Shown here piece after piece: positions 27,991 through 37,493 of a stretch of DNA of 64,000 bases. The stretch covers positions 81,825 through 145,824 of the forward strand of contig NZ_JAFFQC010000007.1 in NCBI RefSeq assembly GCF_016918545.1, given 5' to 3'. The notes beneath the pieces were generated by a model that was given only the letters and a program-made list of their open reading frames with translations, was not told where the DNA came from and ran no database searches. Position 1 is the stretch's first letter. Every line of letters begins with the position of its first letter. A program made the position numbers and the translations under genes. This stretch comes from Desulfobulbus alkaliphilus (GTDB lineage: Bacteria > Desulfobacterota > Desulfobulbia > Desulfobulbales > Desulfobulbaceae).

Positions 27991-28983
27991 TCATGATGGC
28001 GATGGTGGTTGCTCCTGACTGTCTCCGGATTGTGCTGTCTGCTCTTGTTGCGTCTTGAGTGCTTTTTGCTTCAACTCATTGAATTTGATAGAAATACTTT
28101 CAAGCCGCGCTTCCCATTCCGGATCAGCGGTCTGCCCTACAGTCACTTTGAAAAACACCAGCATAAGAGCGATCATCGCCACCGGCTCAATGACCGCCTG
28201 TTTGATGCCCCAGGCAAAAACCAGCGCCACGATCAGGGTCAATGGCCCACCGGTTCCCGGGAACAACTTGACCAGCAGAGCCGCGGGCCCAAGAACCAGC
28301 AAAAAAATCATAAATGTCAAAACCCACACAAAAACAGCGAGCCACACGGCATTCTTGAGAAATTTGGTATAATTCTGCGCATAGAGTATAATTGCCGTGC
28401 GACTCGATGCCCAGGGATTTTCCGTACGGGTTTTGATGAGATAGGCCAAGATGACCTCGTCGAGATACGTGAGCGACAAGGTCAGAATAGTATTGAAAAA
28501 TTTTACCAAGCCCTTGGCTCCCGGAATGGGAATGATGGTCGCGACACTCATGAAGGTCTTATTAAAGGTTTTCAGGATCCCTTTAATCAATTGATCCAGT
28601 GCAAAAAGCAGACTCGAGGTAGCAAACCGCTCCTGAACCATCTGGCGGGCATAATCGACCTGCCCCTTGCCGCCGGGAATCTCCTTGCCTTCGATCAAGG
28701 TGACCAGGACCGCGACATGGCCGGCTTTGACAATGTAAAGCAGGTATTCACGGATCAGATACATAATGGCACTGGCGACACCAAATCCGACCAGACCACC
28801 CCACATTCCTCCCATCGGCGCGGCGTTGGCAATATAGCCGACCCCGTACCCAACCCCTGCCCCCGCGCCGGTGATCAGCACAAAACAAAGGGTTATGGCG
28901 AAATAAACAAGAAAACGAAAGATGAGAAAAGGGGCTGTTTTTCTCATCAAATCGAAAACATCTTTGAAACTGAAGTCTTTCAT
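27991..28983 (-). CDS. Polytopic membrane protein of unknown function
   Basis: 330 aa from ATG 28983, preceded by AAAGGAG; an earlier in-frame start at 29004 lacks that spacing. Hydrophobic segments occur at about residues 20-50 (with a glycine-rich GAGAGVGYGVGYI), 58-80, 145-165, 205-235 and 240-275. The C-terminal ~50 residues are a charged helix followed by a Gln/Pro/Ser tail. No family with known function is recognised. It is a single gene between two repeat copies. Confidence 0.75.
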   Translation of the reverse strand: MKDFSFKDVFDLMRKTAPFLIFRFLVYFAITLCFVLITGAGAGVGYGVGYIANAAPMGGMWGGLVGFGVASAIMYLIREYLLYIVKAGHVAVLVTLIEGKEIPGGKGQVDYARQMVQERFATSSLLFALDQLIKGILKTFNKTFMSVATIIPIPGAKGLVKFFNTILTLSLTYLDEVILAYLIKTRTENPWASSRTAIILYAQNYTKFLKNAVWLAVFVWVLTFMIFLLVLGPAALLVKLFPGTGGPLTLIVALVFAWGIKQAVIEPVAMIALMLVFFKVTVGQTADPEWEARLESISIKFNELKQKALKTQQEQTAQSGDSQEQPPSPS

Positions 28984-29086
28984 GGGTACGCTCCTTTGAG
29001 GCAAGAGGACAACTTGAAACAGATTTAACTTTCATCGTACCAAAGCCTATACATAATTTGCAAGGCACACGTGATCATGACAATCA

Positions 29087-29213
29087 CCTGGCTCCGTGAG
29101 TGTTCTTCCCCGAAGAGGGGCAAATGAAGGTTATTATCAGAAATTATAATGCAATTTAAACTTGATTACAGTAAGATATTTCAAAACATGCGTCCAGCCG
29201 TCACGGATTCAGG
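29087..29213 (+). repeat. MITE-like element, 127-bp subfamily copy
   Basis: Starts CCTGGCTCCGTGAGTG and ends GTCACGGATTCAGG. The central palindrome is missing and GTTCTTCC joins directly to the CCGAAGAGG segment, the same junction as in the 32089 copy of identical length. The 5-bp duplication is exact: AATCA at 29082-29086 and 29214-29218. Confidence 0.92.
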
Positions 29214-29235
29214 AATCAATAAAAGCACAATAGGC

Positions 29236-29264
29236 TTGACTTGCAACTTGCTGTTTTGTATAAA
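29236..29264 (+). promoter_or_regulatory. Sigma-70-type promoter for the pentaheme cytochrome
   Basis: TTGACT (29236-29241) and TATAAA (29259-29264) are separated by exactly 17 bp, beginning 18 bp after the repeat's target duplication. It implies a 5' untranslated region of about 340 nt, which contains small GC-rich inverted repeats (such as GGTCGGCCCGACC near 29331) but no recognised RNA. Confidence 0.6.
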
Positions 29265-29611
29265 ATAATTTATTAAATTGTGTCCAAGACCACTCGACCA
29301 AAGCCATTTTTCGCTCGAGACCTCTGCAAGGTCGGCCCGACCGACCGCCCATTGCCTATCAGTATTGACCAGCTGTAGTCACACAACCTGAACAGCTTCC
29401 ATACCAGCCGAGAGGACGATTGCATGATCCCTCTTGCCTGCCCAACCCTTGATGCAACCATGGGTCCGATCACCGGGTGCACAAGAAAAATTAAACATAT
29501 CAGACAACTGAAACCGGTTACGGACCAGAACTTGAAATCCTGTTTTTTGCCACCGGGCGGTCCCCTGACGGGGTCGTTCTCTGATCAACCGTGGAGTACC
29601 AGGAGGAGATC

Positions 29612-30832
29612 ATGAAGCTGATATGGGGAGTGCTCACAACTTTAATATTGGCAGCCGTGTCCAGCGCCTCATCGGCCCAAGAGGTGCAGACCCTGGATGA
29701 ACTTGTGCAGCTGTATGACTCTTCAAGCTGCAAGGTCTGCCACCAGGAAATTTATGAAGAGTGGGAACAATCGCTCCATGCCCGCCCTCTCTATGGGCCT
29801 ATTGGCAGGACCCTTGCCACCTTTCGAGGGTATGTCCTCTCCAGGGACACAGAACTGAAAAAATCCCTGGAAGTGGCTCCCGGGATGAGGGAATTCCTTA
29901 AACCATGCATCGAGTGCCATTTACCCCAGATGATGGACGCCTCGGAAGAAGTTGCCAACGAACTAGCAAGAGCCATCATCGACGAAGATGAAGAGGTTTT
30001 GGACAAGCTTCAGATCACCTGTATCGTCTGCCACAACAGAAACGCCATCCTGCGTAAATTCCGTGACGGCAATCCCAGGCCCGATACTATCTACGGCCCC
30101 GGTTTTTCCGGGCCCCATGGAGACAGCAGGTTCCCGAAAGCGGCTAAAAACGAGATGATGGCGGATACGATTTTCTGCGCCCAATGCCACCAGGGACCTA
30201 ACGTTCAGCATTACGATGAACCGATGTGGTGTACCTCAACCTTTGACAGTCACCAGCATTTTTATGTGCCCATGGGTGGGACGCAGTCCTGCCAGGATTG
30301 TCACATGCGCAATGAAGGAGGCCACAGCTTCCCACCAAATTATCAAAACATTGCAGAGACATCGGCACGACTGCAGGAATGGATCGACCTCAACCTCACC
30401 ATCATCGCCTATCGGATGAAACCGGACGCCGTCAACCTGATTCCCATGGTGGTTATCGATGCTGAGGTTGTCAGCAGAATCGGCCATCGCTTTCCCGATG
30501 GTTGCCCCTCTCCCAACCGGGTAACCCTCGACGTCAAGGTCTCGGCACAAGACGGGCAGGAACTCTTTCAGAAAAACATTATCTACATGCCCCAGCACAA
30601 AATGGGATATGCCGAAGACACTATGGTTTACGCCGCCGATCGCAAATTGACCCTCATCCGCGACACCAGCCTCCATCCTTTTGTTCCCAAGAAAGAAACT
30701 ATCGAGGTAGTACTCCCCGACGGGATTGAGGATGTGGTGGTAGAGGCTGTCCTCACTTTCAGACAGTTGCCGGGCATACCGGAAGTCGAATTTCCTATCC
30801 ACCATGTCACCAGGGCAGTTCGCCTCAGATAA
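29612..30832 (+). CDS. Exported pentaheme c-type cytochrome
   Basis: 406 aa from ATG 29612 (AGGAGGAG 5 nt upstream). A signal peptide (LIWGVLTTLILAAVSSASSA) directs it to the periplasm. Five CxxCH haem-binding motifs occur at about residues 40 (CKVCH), 99 (CIECH), 137 (CIVCH), 189 (CAQCH) and 227 (CQDCH). Extra histidines can serve as distal ligands (HGDS, SHQHFYV). The C-terminal ~150 aa are haem-free and beta-rich. It resembles multihaem electron-transfer proteins of anaerobic respiratory bacteria. The redox partner is unknown and no quinol-linked subunit lies beside it. Confidence 0.9.
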   Translation: MKLIWGVLTTLILAAVSSASSAQEVQTLDELVQLYDSSSCKVCHQEIYEEWEQSLHARPLYGPIGRTLATFRGYVLSRDTELKKSLEVAPGMREFLKPCIECHLPQMMDASEEVANELARAIIDEDEEVLDKLQITCIVCHNRNAILRKFRDGNPRPDTIYGPGFSGPHGDSRFPKAAKNEMMADTIFCAQCHQGPNVQHYDEPMWCTSTFDSHQHFYVPMGGTQSCQDCHMRNEGGHSFPPNYQNIAETSARLQEWIDLNLTIIAYRMKPDAVNLIPMVVIDAEVVSRIGHRFPDGCPSPNRVTLDVKVSAQDGQELFQKNIIYMPQHKMGYAEDTMVYAADRKLTLIRDTSLHPFVPKKETIEVVLPDGIEDVVVEAVLTFRQLPGIPEVEFPIHHVTRAVRLR

Positions 30833-30852
30833 GACTCGCCAACCCTGACACA

Positions 30853-32082
30853 ATGGATATCTATATTGCTCGACAACCCGTTTTTAACAGGAAAAAACAG
30901 CTTTTTGCCTACGAGGTTCTGTACCGTTCCAGCATCGAGAATACCTGCCCGAGTTCCGTTCTCGGTGACGATGCCACCAATACAGTCCTGGCCCATGTTC
31001 TTTTCAATATCGGCCTGGAGACCATCACCGGTGGTCGTCGGGCCCTGATTAATTTCACCGAAAACCATCTCCTGCAACAGACGCCAACATACCTCCCCAG
31101 GGAACAATGCATCATCGAAATTCTGGAATCAATTCTGCCGACACCCGACGTCCTCGCCGCCTGCAAGATCCTCCACGGAAAAGGGTACATTCTCGCACTT
31201 GACGATTATGATTTTGACGAAACAATGGACCCGTTGATGCCTTGGGTCCATATCGTCAAAGTCGATTTTCTGGCCGTTGACAAGGACTCCATTCGCAACG
31301 GTATGGCGCGGCTCAAGCAGTTTGAGGCAATTCGATGGCTTGCTGAAAAAATTGAAAGTCATCAGGAATTCGATCTGGCAATGTCCCTGGGTTTTTCCTA
31401 TTTTCAAGGATATTTTTTTAACAAACCCGAAGTGATAAAAAACAAAACCCTGAATTCTTCGAAAATCACGCTGCTCAACCTGTTGACGGAAGTATGCCGG
31501 CCGGAAATCAACCTGAAAAAAATTGAGAAAATGATTACCCCGGATGTATCTCTTTCCTATAAGGTGTTGCGATACATCAATTCCGCCTATTATTCCCTGG
31601 TCACCAAGGTCACATCCATCCGCTACGCCCTGCTCTACCTGGGAGAGAGCGGCGTCCGCCAGTTCGTCTCCCTGGCTGCCGCATCCGAATTTTCCGAGGG
31701 CAAGCCCACGGAACTCATGCGCCTGTCCATGGTCCGGGCGCAACTGTGTAAACTCCTTGCCGAGCCCCGCAAGGACGAACTCGACACCTCGCAACTCTTT
31801 CTGCTTGGCCTGTTCTCGCTTCTCGACGCCATGCTTGACATGCCGATGCCTGAACTTATGAAAAAGCTGCCTCTCACCGATGAGGTCAAAATGGCCCTCA
31901 GTGAGCGTACGGGCCCTTTCGCCCTGTACCTGGAGACGGTTATTGCCTATGAACAGGGCGACCTGCAATCGTGCAGCGAGTATCTCAGGCGCCTTGCCAT
32001 TGCTCCGGAGACGATGGTCCAGACCTATTTCGAGGCCCTGGCCTGGACCGATCTCTTCGAAACCGACCCTGTGGTGTCCTGA
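30853..32082 (+). CDS. EAL-HDOD domain protein (YuxH-like), probably non-catalytic EAL
   Basis: 409 aa. The N-terminal EAL-type domain (residues 1-200) begins IARQPVFNRKKQLFAYEVLYR, where the EAL motif reads EVL, and metal-binding acidic residues of active c-di-GMP phosphodiesterases appear incomplete. YILALDDYDFDE retains the DD pair. The C-terminal HDOD domain (about 205-400) includes NLLTEVCRPEINLKKIEKMI and LSYKVLRYINSAYYS. Such proteins are regulatory and often bind c-di-GMP or partner proteins. It lies 20 bp after the cytochrome gene and may be cotranscribed with it. Confidence 0.9.
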   Translation: MDIYIARQPVFNRKKQLFAYEVLYRSSIENTCPSSVLGDDATNTVLAHVLFNIGLETITGGRRALINFTENHLLQQTPTYLPREQCIIEILESILPTPDVLAACKILHGKGYILALDDYDFDETMDPLMPWVHIVKVDFLAVDKDSIRNGMARLKQFEAIRWLAEKIESHQEFDLAMSLGFSYFQGYFFNKPEVIKNKTLNSSKITLLNLLTEVCRPEINLKKIEKMITPDVSLSYKVLRYINSAYYSLVTKVTSIRYALLYLGESGVRQFVSLAAASEFSEGKPTELMRLSMVRAQLCKLLAEPRKDELDTSQLFLLGLFSLLDAMLDMPMPELMKKLPLTDEVKMALSERTGPFALYLETVIAYEQGDLQSCSEYLRRLAIAPETMVQTYFEALAWTDLFETDPVVS

Positions 32083-32088
32083 CATATT

Positions 32089-32215
32089 CCTGAGTCCGTG
32101 AGCGTTCGTCCCGAAGGGCGGCTGGTGAAGGTTACTCTCAAGGATTCCGCTGCAATTATAATTTGATTACAGTGAGATGTACCCAAAAAAAGCGTCCGGC
32201 CGTCACGGATTCAGG
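32089..32215 (+). repeat. MITE-like element, 127-bp subfamily copy
   Basis: Starts CCTGAGTCCGTGAGCG and ends GTCACGGATTCAGG. It lacks the central palindrome at the same junction as the 29087 copy. The flanking duplication is exact: ATATT at 32084-32088 and 32216-32220. It begins 7 bp after the EAL-HDOD stop codon. Confidence 0.93.
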
Positions 32216-32319
32216 ATATTCACAGACCGTCATTCAGCCGCAAGGGCGCTTTTCTGTTTCAGTGACCTGAACTTTCCTTGCGACGTCTTACCACAGTGGA
32301 AATCAAAGAGATTACAACC

Positions 32320-32967
32320 ATGGATATCATGCTTGATGCCATTGAAGCCCGGCTGCTCGGCAGCTTGATGGAAAAAGAGCTGGCCACGCCTGAGTATTAC
32401 CCTCTTTCCCTGAACGCTCTCATCAACGCGTGCAATCAGAAAACCAATCGTTTCCCAGTACTTGCTCTGGATGATAAAACAGTGGCCACAGCCCTGCACA
32501 CTCTGAAAACCAAGCAGATGGTCTGCCAAAGTGACGCCGGCCGGGTTCCAAAGTATTGGCAGACCTTGACCAAAGAGAAAAATCTGATCATTCGTGAAGT
32601 TGCCCTGCTCAGCCTCCTCCTTGTCCGCGCACCCCAAACAGCCGGGGAATTGCGCAGTCGAGCCGAAAGACTCGCTTCCTTTGACGACCTGGAGGAGGTG
32701 GGCCAATCACTTGACAATCTCATATCAACCGGTTTGGTTATCAAACTGCCTCTACAGCCTGGGAAAAAAGAACCTCGGTATGCTCACCTGCTGTCCGGTG
32801 AACCCGAAAACCTCGACCAGGAAAAAGCCTACAAGGAACCGGTCATGGTGACGGTGGAAACGGAAAGCGCCCGCATCGCTGCCCTGGAACACACCGTCGC
32901 CCGTCTCCAGGAAGAAATAGAAGCGCTGAAGCAGGAGTTCCTGGCTTTCAAAAAAGAATTCGAATAA
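32320..32967 (+). CDS. YceH family protein (DUF480)
   Basis: 215 aa from ATG 32320; GTG 32296 is in frame without a ribosome-binding site. The N-terminal part matches the YceH family: LDAIEARLLGSLMEKELATPEYYPLSLNALINACNQK-type sequence in two winged-helix domains, the second including LLLVRAPQTAGELRSRAERL. The C-terminus is a coiled coil (residues about 180-215). The function of the family is unknown. It is a single gene between two repeat copies. Confidence 0.9.
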   Translation: MDIMLDAIEARLLGSLMEKELATPEYYPLSLNALINACNQKTNRFPVLALDDKTVATALHTLKTKQMVCQSDAGRVPKYWQTLTKEKNLIIREVALLSLLLVRAPQTAGELRSRAERLASFDDLEEVGQSLDNLISTGLVIKLPLQPGKKEPRYAHLLSGEPENLDQEKAYKEPVMVTVETESARIAALEHTVARLQEEIEALKQEFLAFKKEFE

Positions 32968-33136
32968 TCATTTTGACATTGACGCTCATTTCGATTAGTT
33001 GGCCTAACCGTCCTCGCGCAAACCTGGAACCTTTGCTCTCCATACCCTGGCAGGGCAATGCGTCGTGATATAAACCGGTTAAAAGCATCCACCACGGCAG
33101 CAAAGCGCACGCCCTCAGTCTGAAAAACAACCAGCA

Positions 33137-33319
33137 CCTGGATCCGTGCACGTTTGATTAAAGGACACTTTATCGGACAGGTATGGCATTGAGGATGGCG
33201 TGTGAACGGAAGCCCCGAAGAGCGGCCGGCGAAGATTATCCCCAAGGATTCCGCTGCAATTTTAACCTGATTACAGAAAGATATACCCAAAAAAAGTGTC
33301 TAGCCGTCACGGATTCAGG
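33137..33319 (+). repeat. MITE-like element, 183-bp copy lacking one palindrome arm
   Basis: Starts CCTGGATCCGTGCACG and ends GTCACGGATTCAGG. About 35 bp comprising the left palindrome arm are missing, while the right arm (TTATCGGACAGG) and distal half remain. AGCA occurs on both sides (33133-33136 and 33320-33323), a 4-bp duplication or an imperfect 5-bp one. The remainder of 32968-33411 holds no gene. Confidence 0.88.
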
Positions 33320-33411
33320 AGCATTTGACCGGTGAACAAAGCCCCTCAAGGTCACCGCGACGGCTGCCGGTCATTGCCCCCCCGATCGATTCATTCACCA
33401 GGAGAATCGCC

Positions 33412-36400
33412 ATGCCAAAACGCACTGATATCCATACGGTCCTGATCATTGGTTCCGGACCGATCATAATCGGCCAGGCCTGCGAATTCGATTATTCCGG
33501 GACACAGGCGTGCAAAGCGCTGCGCGAGCTGGGGTACCGGATTGTTCTGGTCAATTCCAATCCGGCCACAATAATGACCGACCCGGACATGGCCGATATC
33601 ACCTATATCGAACCCCTCAATGTGGCAACCCTGGAAAAAATCATTGCCCGTGAACAGCCAGACGCACTGTTGCCCAACCTGGGTGGACAATCAGCCCTCA
33701 ATCTGTCAACGGACCTGGCACGTCTGGGGATTTTAGAAAAATACGGTGTGCAGGTCATTGGTGTCAATCTGGAAGCGATTGAGCGCGGCGAAGACCGAAT
33801 TGCCTTCAAAAAGGAAATGGATCGCCTCGGTATCGAGATGCCAAGGAGCACCGCCGTCTATACGATCGCGGATGCAAAGAGGATCGCCAATGATCTAGGC
33901 TATCCGGTGGTCATCCGCCCTGCCTACACCATGGGCGGCACCGGTGGGGGCATGGTCTACAATCAGGAGGAACTGCAGGTCGTCGCCGCCCGAGGCATTG
34001 CCGCCAGTCGTATTGGCCAGATTCTGGTTGAGGAATGTGTTATCGGCTGGGAGGAGCTCGAACTGGAGGTCGTCCGCGATGCCGACAACAACCTGATTAC
34101 GGTCTGTTTCATCGAAAACATCGATCCCATGGGCGTCCATACCGGTGACTCCTTCTGTTGCGCGCCCATGCTTACCGTCCCGGTGGAACTTCAACAGCGT
34201 CTACAGCAGGCGGCCTACGCGATTGTCGAGTCCATCGGTGTGATCGGCGGTACCAATGTCCAGTTCGGGCACGACCCAATCAGCGATCGGGTGGTTGTAA
34301 TTGAAATCAACCCACGCACTTCACGCTCTTCAGCCCTGGCCTCCAAGGCGACCGGCTTCCCCATCGCTCTGGTTTCCGCGTTTCTGGCCGGTGGCCTGAC
34401 CTTGAAGGACATGAGGTACTGGCGTGATGGCAGTCTCGACCTCTACACCCCTTCCGGTGACTATGTGGTGGTCAAGATGGCCCGCTGGGCCTTTGAGAAA
34501 TTCCGGGGTGTTGAGGACAGACTCGGTACCCAGATGAGAGCGGTCGGAGAAGTGATGAGCCTTGGCAAGACGTACAAGGAGGCTTTTCAAAAAGCAGTTC
34601 GTGGCCTGGAAACCGGCTGCAGCGGACTGGGCTTCTATAATAACCTGCATCTCCTGTCGCTTGAAGAATTGATGACCCGCCTGGCGGTGCCGACCAGCGA
34701 GCGGCAATTTGTTCTGTATGAAGCCCTGCGCAAAGGGGCAACGGTGGAGGAGTTGCACCGCAAGACTTCAATCCATCGCTGGTTCCTCGAACAGATGCAG
34801 GAACTGGTGCAGCGAGAGGAGGAAATACGCAGGTATAAAGGCGGAGAACTGCCCATGGACTTGCTGACCCAGGCGAAAAAAGAAGGCTTTGCCGATGCCT
34901 ATCTGGCCAAGATTCTCGGCATCCAGGAGACCGACATTCGTCAACAGCGCACCCGGGTCGGAGTGATTGAGGGCTGGCATGCCGTACCGGTCAGCGGGGT
35001 CGAAAATGCCGCCTACTATTATTCCAGCTACAACACTCCTGATACGGTGGCCGTCTCGACCAATCCAAACAAGGTAATGATCCTCGGCGGCGGCCCCAAC
35101 CGGATCGGCCAGGGGATTGAATTCGATTACTGCTGTGTCCATGCCGCCTTTGCCCTGCGGGATATGCAATATGAAACCGTGATGGTCAACTGCAACCCGG
35201 AAACGGTTTCAACCGACTATGACACCTCCGATAAACTCTATTTCGAACCACTCACCGTTGAGGATGTGCTCCAGATTTATCACAAGGAACAACCCAAGGG
35301 GGTGATCTGTCAATTCGGCGGCCAGACCCCGCTCAATATCGCCCGGCAACTCGAAGAGGCCGGGGTCAACATTCTCGGGACCTCGCCGGCGGTCATTGAC
35401 CTGGCCGAAGATCGTGACCAGTTCAATCAGATGATGCAGAAACTGGGTATCCCCATGGCCGCGGGCGGCATGGCGGTCAATGAACAAGAGGCCATCGCCA
35501 TTGCCGCCGAGATCGGCTATCCGCTCATGGTGCGCCCCTCGTATGTGCTCGGCGGTCGCGGTATGGAAATTGTCTATGACGAACTGATGCTGCGCGACTA
35601 CATGGCTGTGGCCGTGGATGTCACCCCGGATCGTCCGATCCTGATCGATCGGTATCTGGAAAACGCCATCGAGGCCGAAGCCGATGCCATTGCCGACGGC
35701 ATGGATGCCTTTGTTCCCGCGGTGATGGAACACATCGAGCAGGCAGGTATTCATTCCGGTGATTCCGCCTGCGTCATTCCACCGGTGGGGATTCCGCAAG
35801 CGCACATCTCCACCATCCGCGACTATACCCGCACCATTGCCCGTGAAATGGGGGTGGTGGGTTTGATGAATATTCAGTATGCCATCTGCAACGACACGGT
35901 CTATGTTCTCGAAGCCAACCCACGCGCCTCACGAACAGTGCCCCTGGTCTCCAAAGTCTGCGGTATTCCCATGGCCCGTATCGCCACCGAAATCCTCCTT
36001 GGCAAAACTCTGCGTGATTGCGATCTTGTCCACCGGGATATACCCCACTTTGGCGTCAAGGAGGCGGTTTTCCCATTCAACATGTTTCCGGAAGTTGATC
36101 CGGTGCTGGGTCCAGAAATGCGTTCCACCGGTGAAGTTCTGGGCATGGATGCCTCATTCGGCATTGCCTTCTACAAGGCCCAGGATGGCGCCAACAGCAC
36201 CCTGCCGCTGAGCGGCTCCGTGCTCATCACGGTCACCGAACGTGACCAGACCGCGCTCCTGCTTACCGCTGCCCGCCGGCTGCAGGCAGAAGGATTCAGC
36301 CTGTTGGCCACCGGCGGCACCGCTGCTTTTCTCAAGCAGAACGGCATTACCGCCCAGACGATCCTTAAAGTTCATGAAGGGCGACCGAATATCGTTGACG

Positions 36401-36618
36401 CGGTGAAAAATGGAGAAATCCAGCTCATCATCAACACCCCGTCCGGCAAGATCAGCGCCCATGACGACTCCTACATCCGTAAGATCGCCATCAAGCACAA
36501 GATCCCCTATATCACCACCATTGCCGCTGCCGCCGCGACCGCGGAAGGTATTGCCGCCCGTCAGGCGGGAGAGTCGACGGTACGCTCCCTGCAGGAATGG
36601 CTGAGCGGAATTTGCTGA
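33412..36618 (+). CDS. carB: Carbamoyl-phosphate synthase large subunit
   Basis: 1068 aa from ATG 33412, preceded by AGGAG 8 nt upstream. This ATP-grasp enzyme makes carbamoyl phosphate from bicarbonate, glutamine-derived ammonia and 2 ATP for arginine and pyrimidine synthesis. The two homologous halves are intact: VLIIGSGPIIIGQACEFDYS at the first, VMILGGGPNRIGQGIEFDYC at the second, each with PLMVRPSY/PVVIRPAY-type ATP-grasp motifs. The C-terminal ~140 aa form the allosteric MGS-like domain (LLATGGTAAFL). The small subunit carA is not in this window. Its length and motifs give no sign of damage. Confidence 0.97.
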   Translation: MPKRTDIHTVLIIGSGPIIIGQACEFDYSGTQACKALRELGYRIVLVNSNPATIMTDPDMADITYIEPLNVATLEKIIAREQPDALLPNLGGQSALNLSTDLARLGILEKYGVQVIGVNLEAIERGEDRIAFKKEMDRLGIEMPRSTAVYTIADAKRIANDLGYPVVIRPAYTMGGTGGGMVYNQEELQVVAARGIAASRIGQILVEECVIGWEELELEVVRDADNNLITVCFIENIDPMGVHTGDSFCCAPMLTVPVELQQRLQQAAYAIVESIGVIGGTNVQFGHDPISDRVVVIEINPRTSRSSALASKATGFPIALVSAFLAGGLTLKDMRYWRDGSLDLYTPSGDYVVVKMARWAFEKFRGVEDRLGTQMRAVGEVMSLGKTYKEAFQKAVRGLETGCSGLGFYNNLHLLSLEELMTRLAVPTSERQFVLYEALRKGATVEELHRKTSIHRWFLEQMQELVQREEEIRRYKGGELPMDLLTQAKKEGFADAYLAKILGIQETDIRQQRTRVGVIEGWHAVPVSGVENAAYYYSSYNTPDTVAVSTNPNKVMILGGGPNRIGQGIEFDYCCVHAAFALRDMQYETVMVNCNPETVSTDYDTSDKLYFEPLTVEDVLQIYHKEQPKGVICQFGGQTPLNIARQLEEAGVNILGTSPAVIDLAEDRDQFNQMMQKLGIPMAAGGMAVNEQEAIAIAAEIGYPLMVRPSYVLGGRGMEIVYDELMLRDYMAVAVDVTPDRPILIDRYLENAIEAEADAIADGMDAFVPAVMEHIEQAGIHSGDSACVIPPVGIPQAHISTIRDYTRTIAREMGVVGLMNIQYAICNDTVYVLEANPRASRTVPLVSKVCGIPMARIATEILLGKTLRDCDLVHRDIPHFGVKEAVFPFNMFPEVDPVLGPEMRSTGEVLGMDASFGIAFYKAQDGANSTLPLSGSVLITVTERDQTALLLTAARRLQAEGFSLLATGGTAAFLKQNGITAQTILKVHEGRPNIVDAVKNGEIQLIINTPSGKISAHDDSYIRKIAIKHKIPYITTIAAAAATAEGIAARQAGESTVRSLQEWLSGIC

Positions 36619-36674
36619 GGAACGGCAGCAAGCTGTCCCTCCCTGACAATCCGTTGCCTTGAAAGGAAAATCAG

Positions 36675-37301
36675 ATGTTTGAACCCGGCACGCTGTTGTT
36701 GTTCACCACCGCTTCCCTGCTGCTCGCCCTCGCTCCCGGCCCGGACAACATTTTCGTTCTGACCCAGTCGGCGATCAAGGGGCGGCAGGTCGGCCTGGTG
36801 GTCACCCTTGGTTTGTGCACCGGTCTGATTGTCCACACCAGCGCCGTGGCCCTGGGCGTTGCCGCCGTATTTCATGCCTCGGCCCTGGCCTTCAATCTGC
36901 TCAAATTCATCGGTGCCGCCTATCTGCTCTATCTCGCCTGGGGTGCGTTCCGTGCCGGCGTCTCTTCCCTGACTGTTGCAGAAAACCGTGAGAAGCGCCT
37001 GTCGCGATTTTACCTGCGCGGCATCGTCATGAACATCACCAACCCCAAGGTCTCGATCTTTTTCCTCGCTTTTCTGCCCCAATTCACCAGCCCGGATAAG
37101 GGGGCCCTGCCACTGCAGCTTTTTGTACTGGGAGGCCTGTTCATCCTTTCCACCCTGCTGGTTTTCGGCATGTTCAGCCTCATGGCCGGTCTGATCGGCA
37201 GCTGGTTCCAGCGCTCAACCTATGCGCAACAACTGCTCAACAAAACCGCTGCTGTCATCTTTGCCGGGCTGGCGCTGAAACTGGCAACCAGCAGCAGGTA
37301 G
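36675..37301 (+). CDS. LysE/RhtB family amino acid exporter
   Basis: 208 aa with about six hydrophobic segments. The family motif ALAPGPDNIFVLTQSAIKGR lies at residues 17-37, and the second signature GIVMNITNPKVSIFFLAFLPQF at about 117-138. It exports amino acids or derivatives across the inner membrane. It starts 56 bp after carB with AAGGAAAATC before the ATG and may be cotranscribed. A basic amino acid substrate would fit the neighbourhood but is not shown by the sequence. Confidence 0.92.
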   Translation: MFEPGTLLLFTTASLLLALAPGPDNIFVLTQSAIKGRQVGLVVTLGLCTGLIVHTSAVALGVAAVFHASALAFNLLKFIGAAYLLYLAWGAFRAGVSSLTVAENREKRLSRFYLRGIVMNITNPKVSIFFLAFLPQFTSPDKGALPLQLFVLGGLFILSTLLVFGMFSLMAGLIGSWFQRSTYAQQLLNKTAAVIFAGLALKLATSSR

Positions 37302-37493
37302 AAATACCTGAGTTTGAGAATGAAGGACCAGAATCAGCTCCCCATTTTCAGCAGTGCAGTGGAGCGGAAAAAAACCTCCATGCCGACATACCGCATTCCC
37401 CGGTTTACCAGGTCGGCAATCCCGTGGTATACTTAAACTGTAGAAGATATTCTTTTCAGACAAACCACTGATCAGCCTTGAACCGAAGTTACC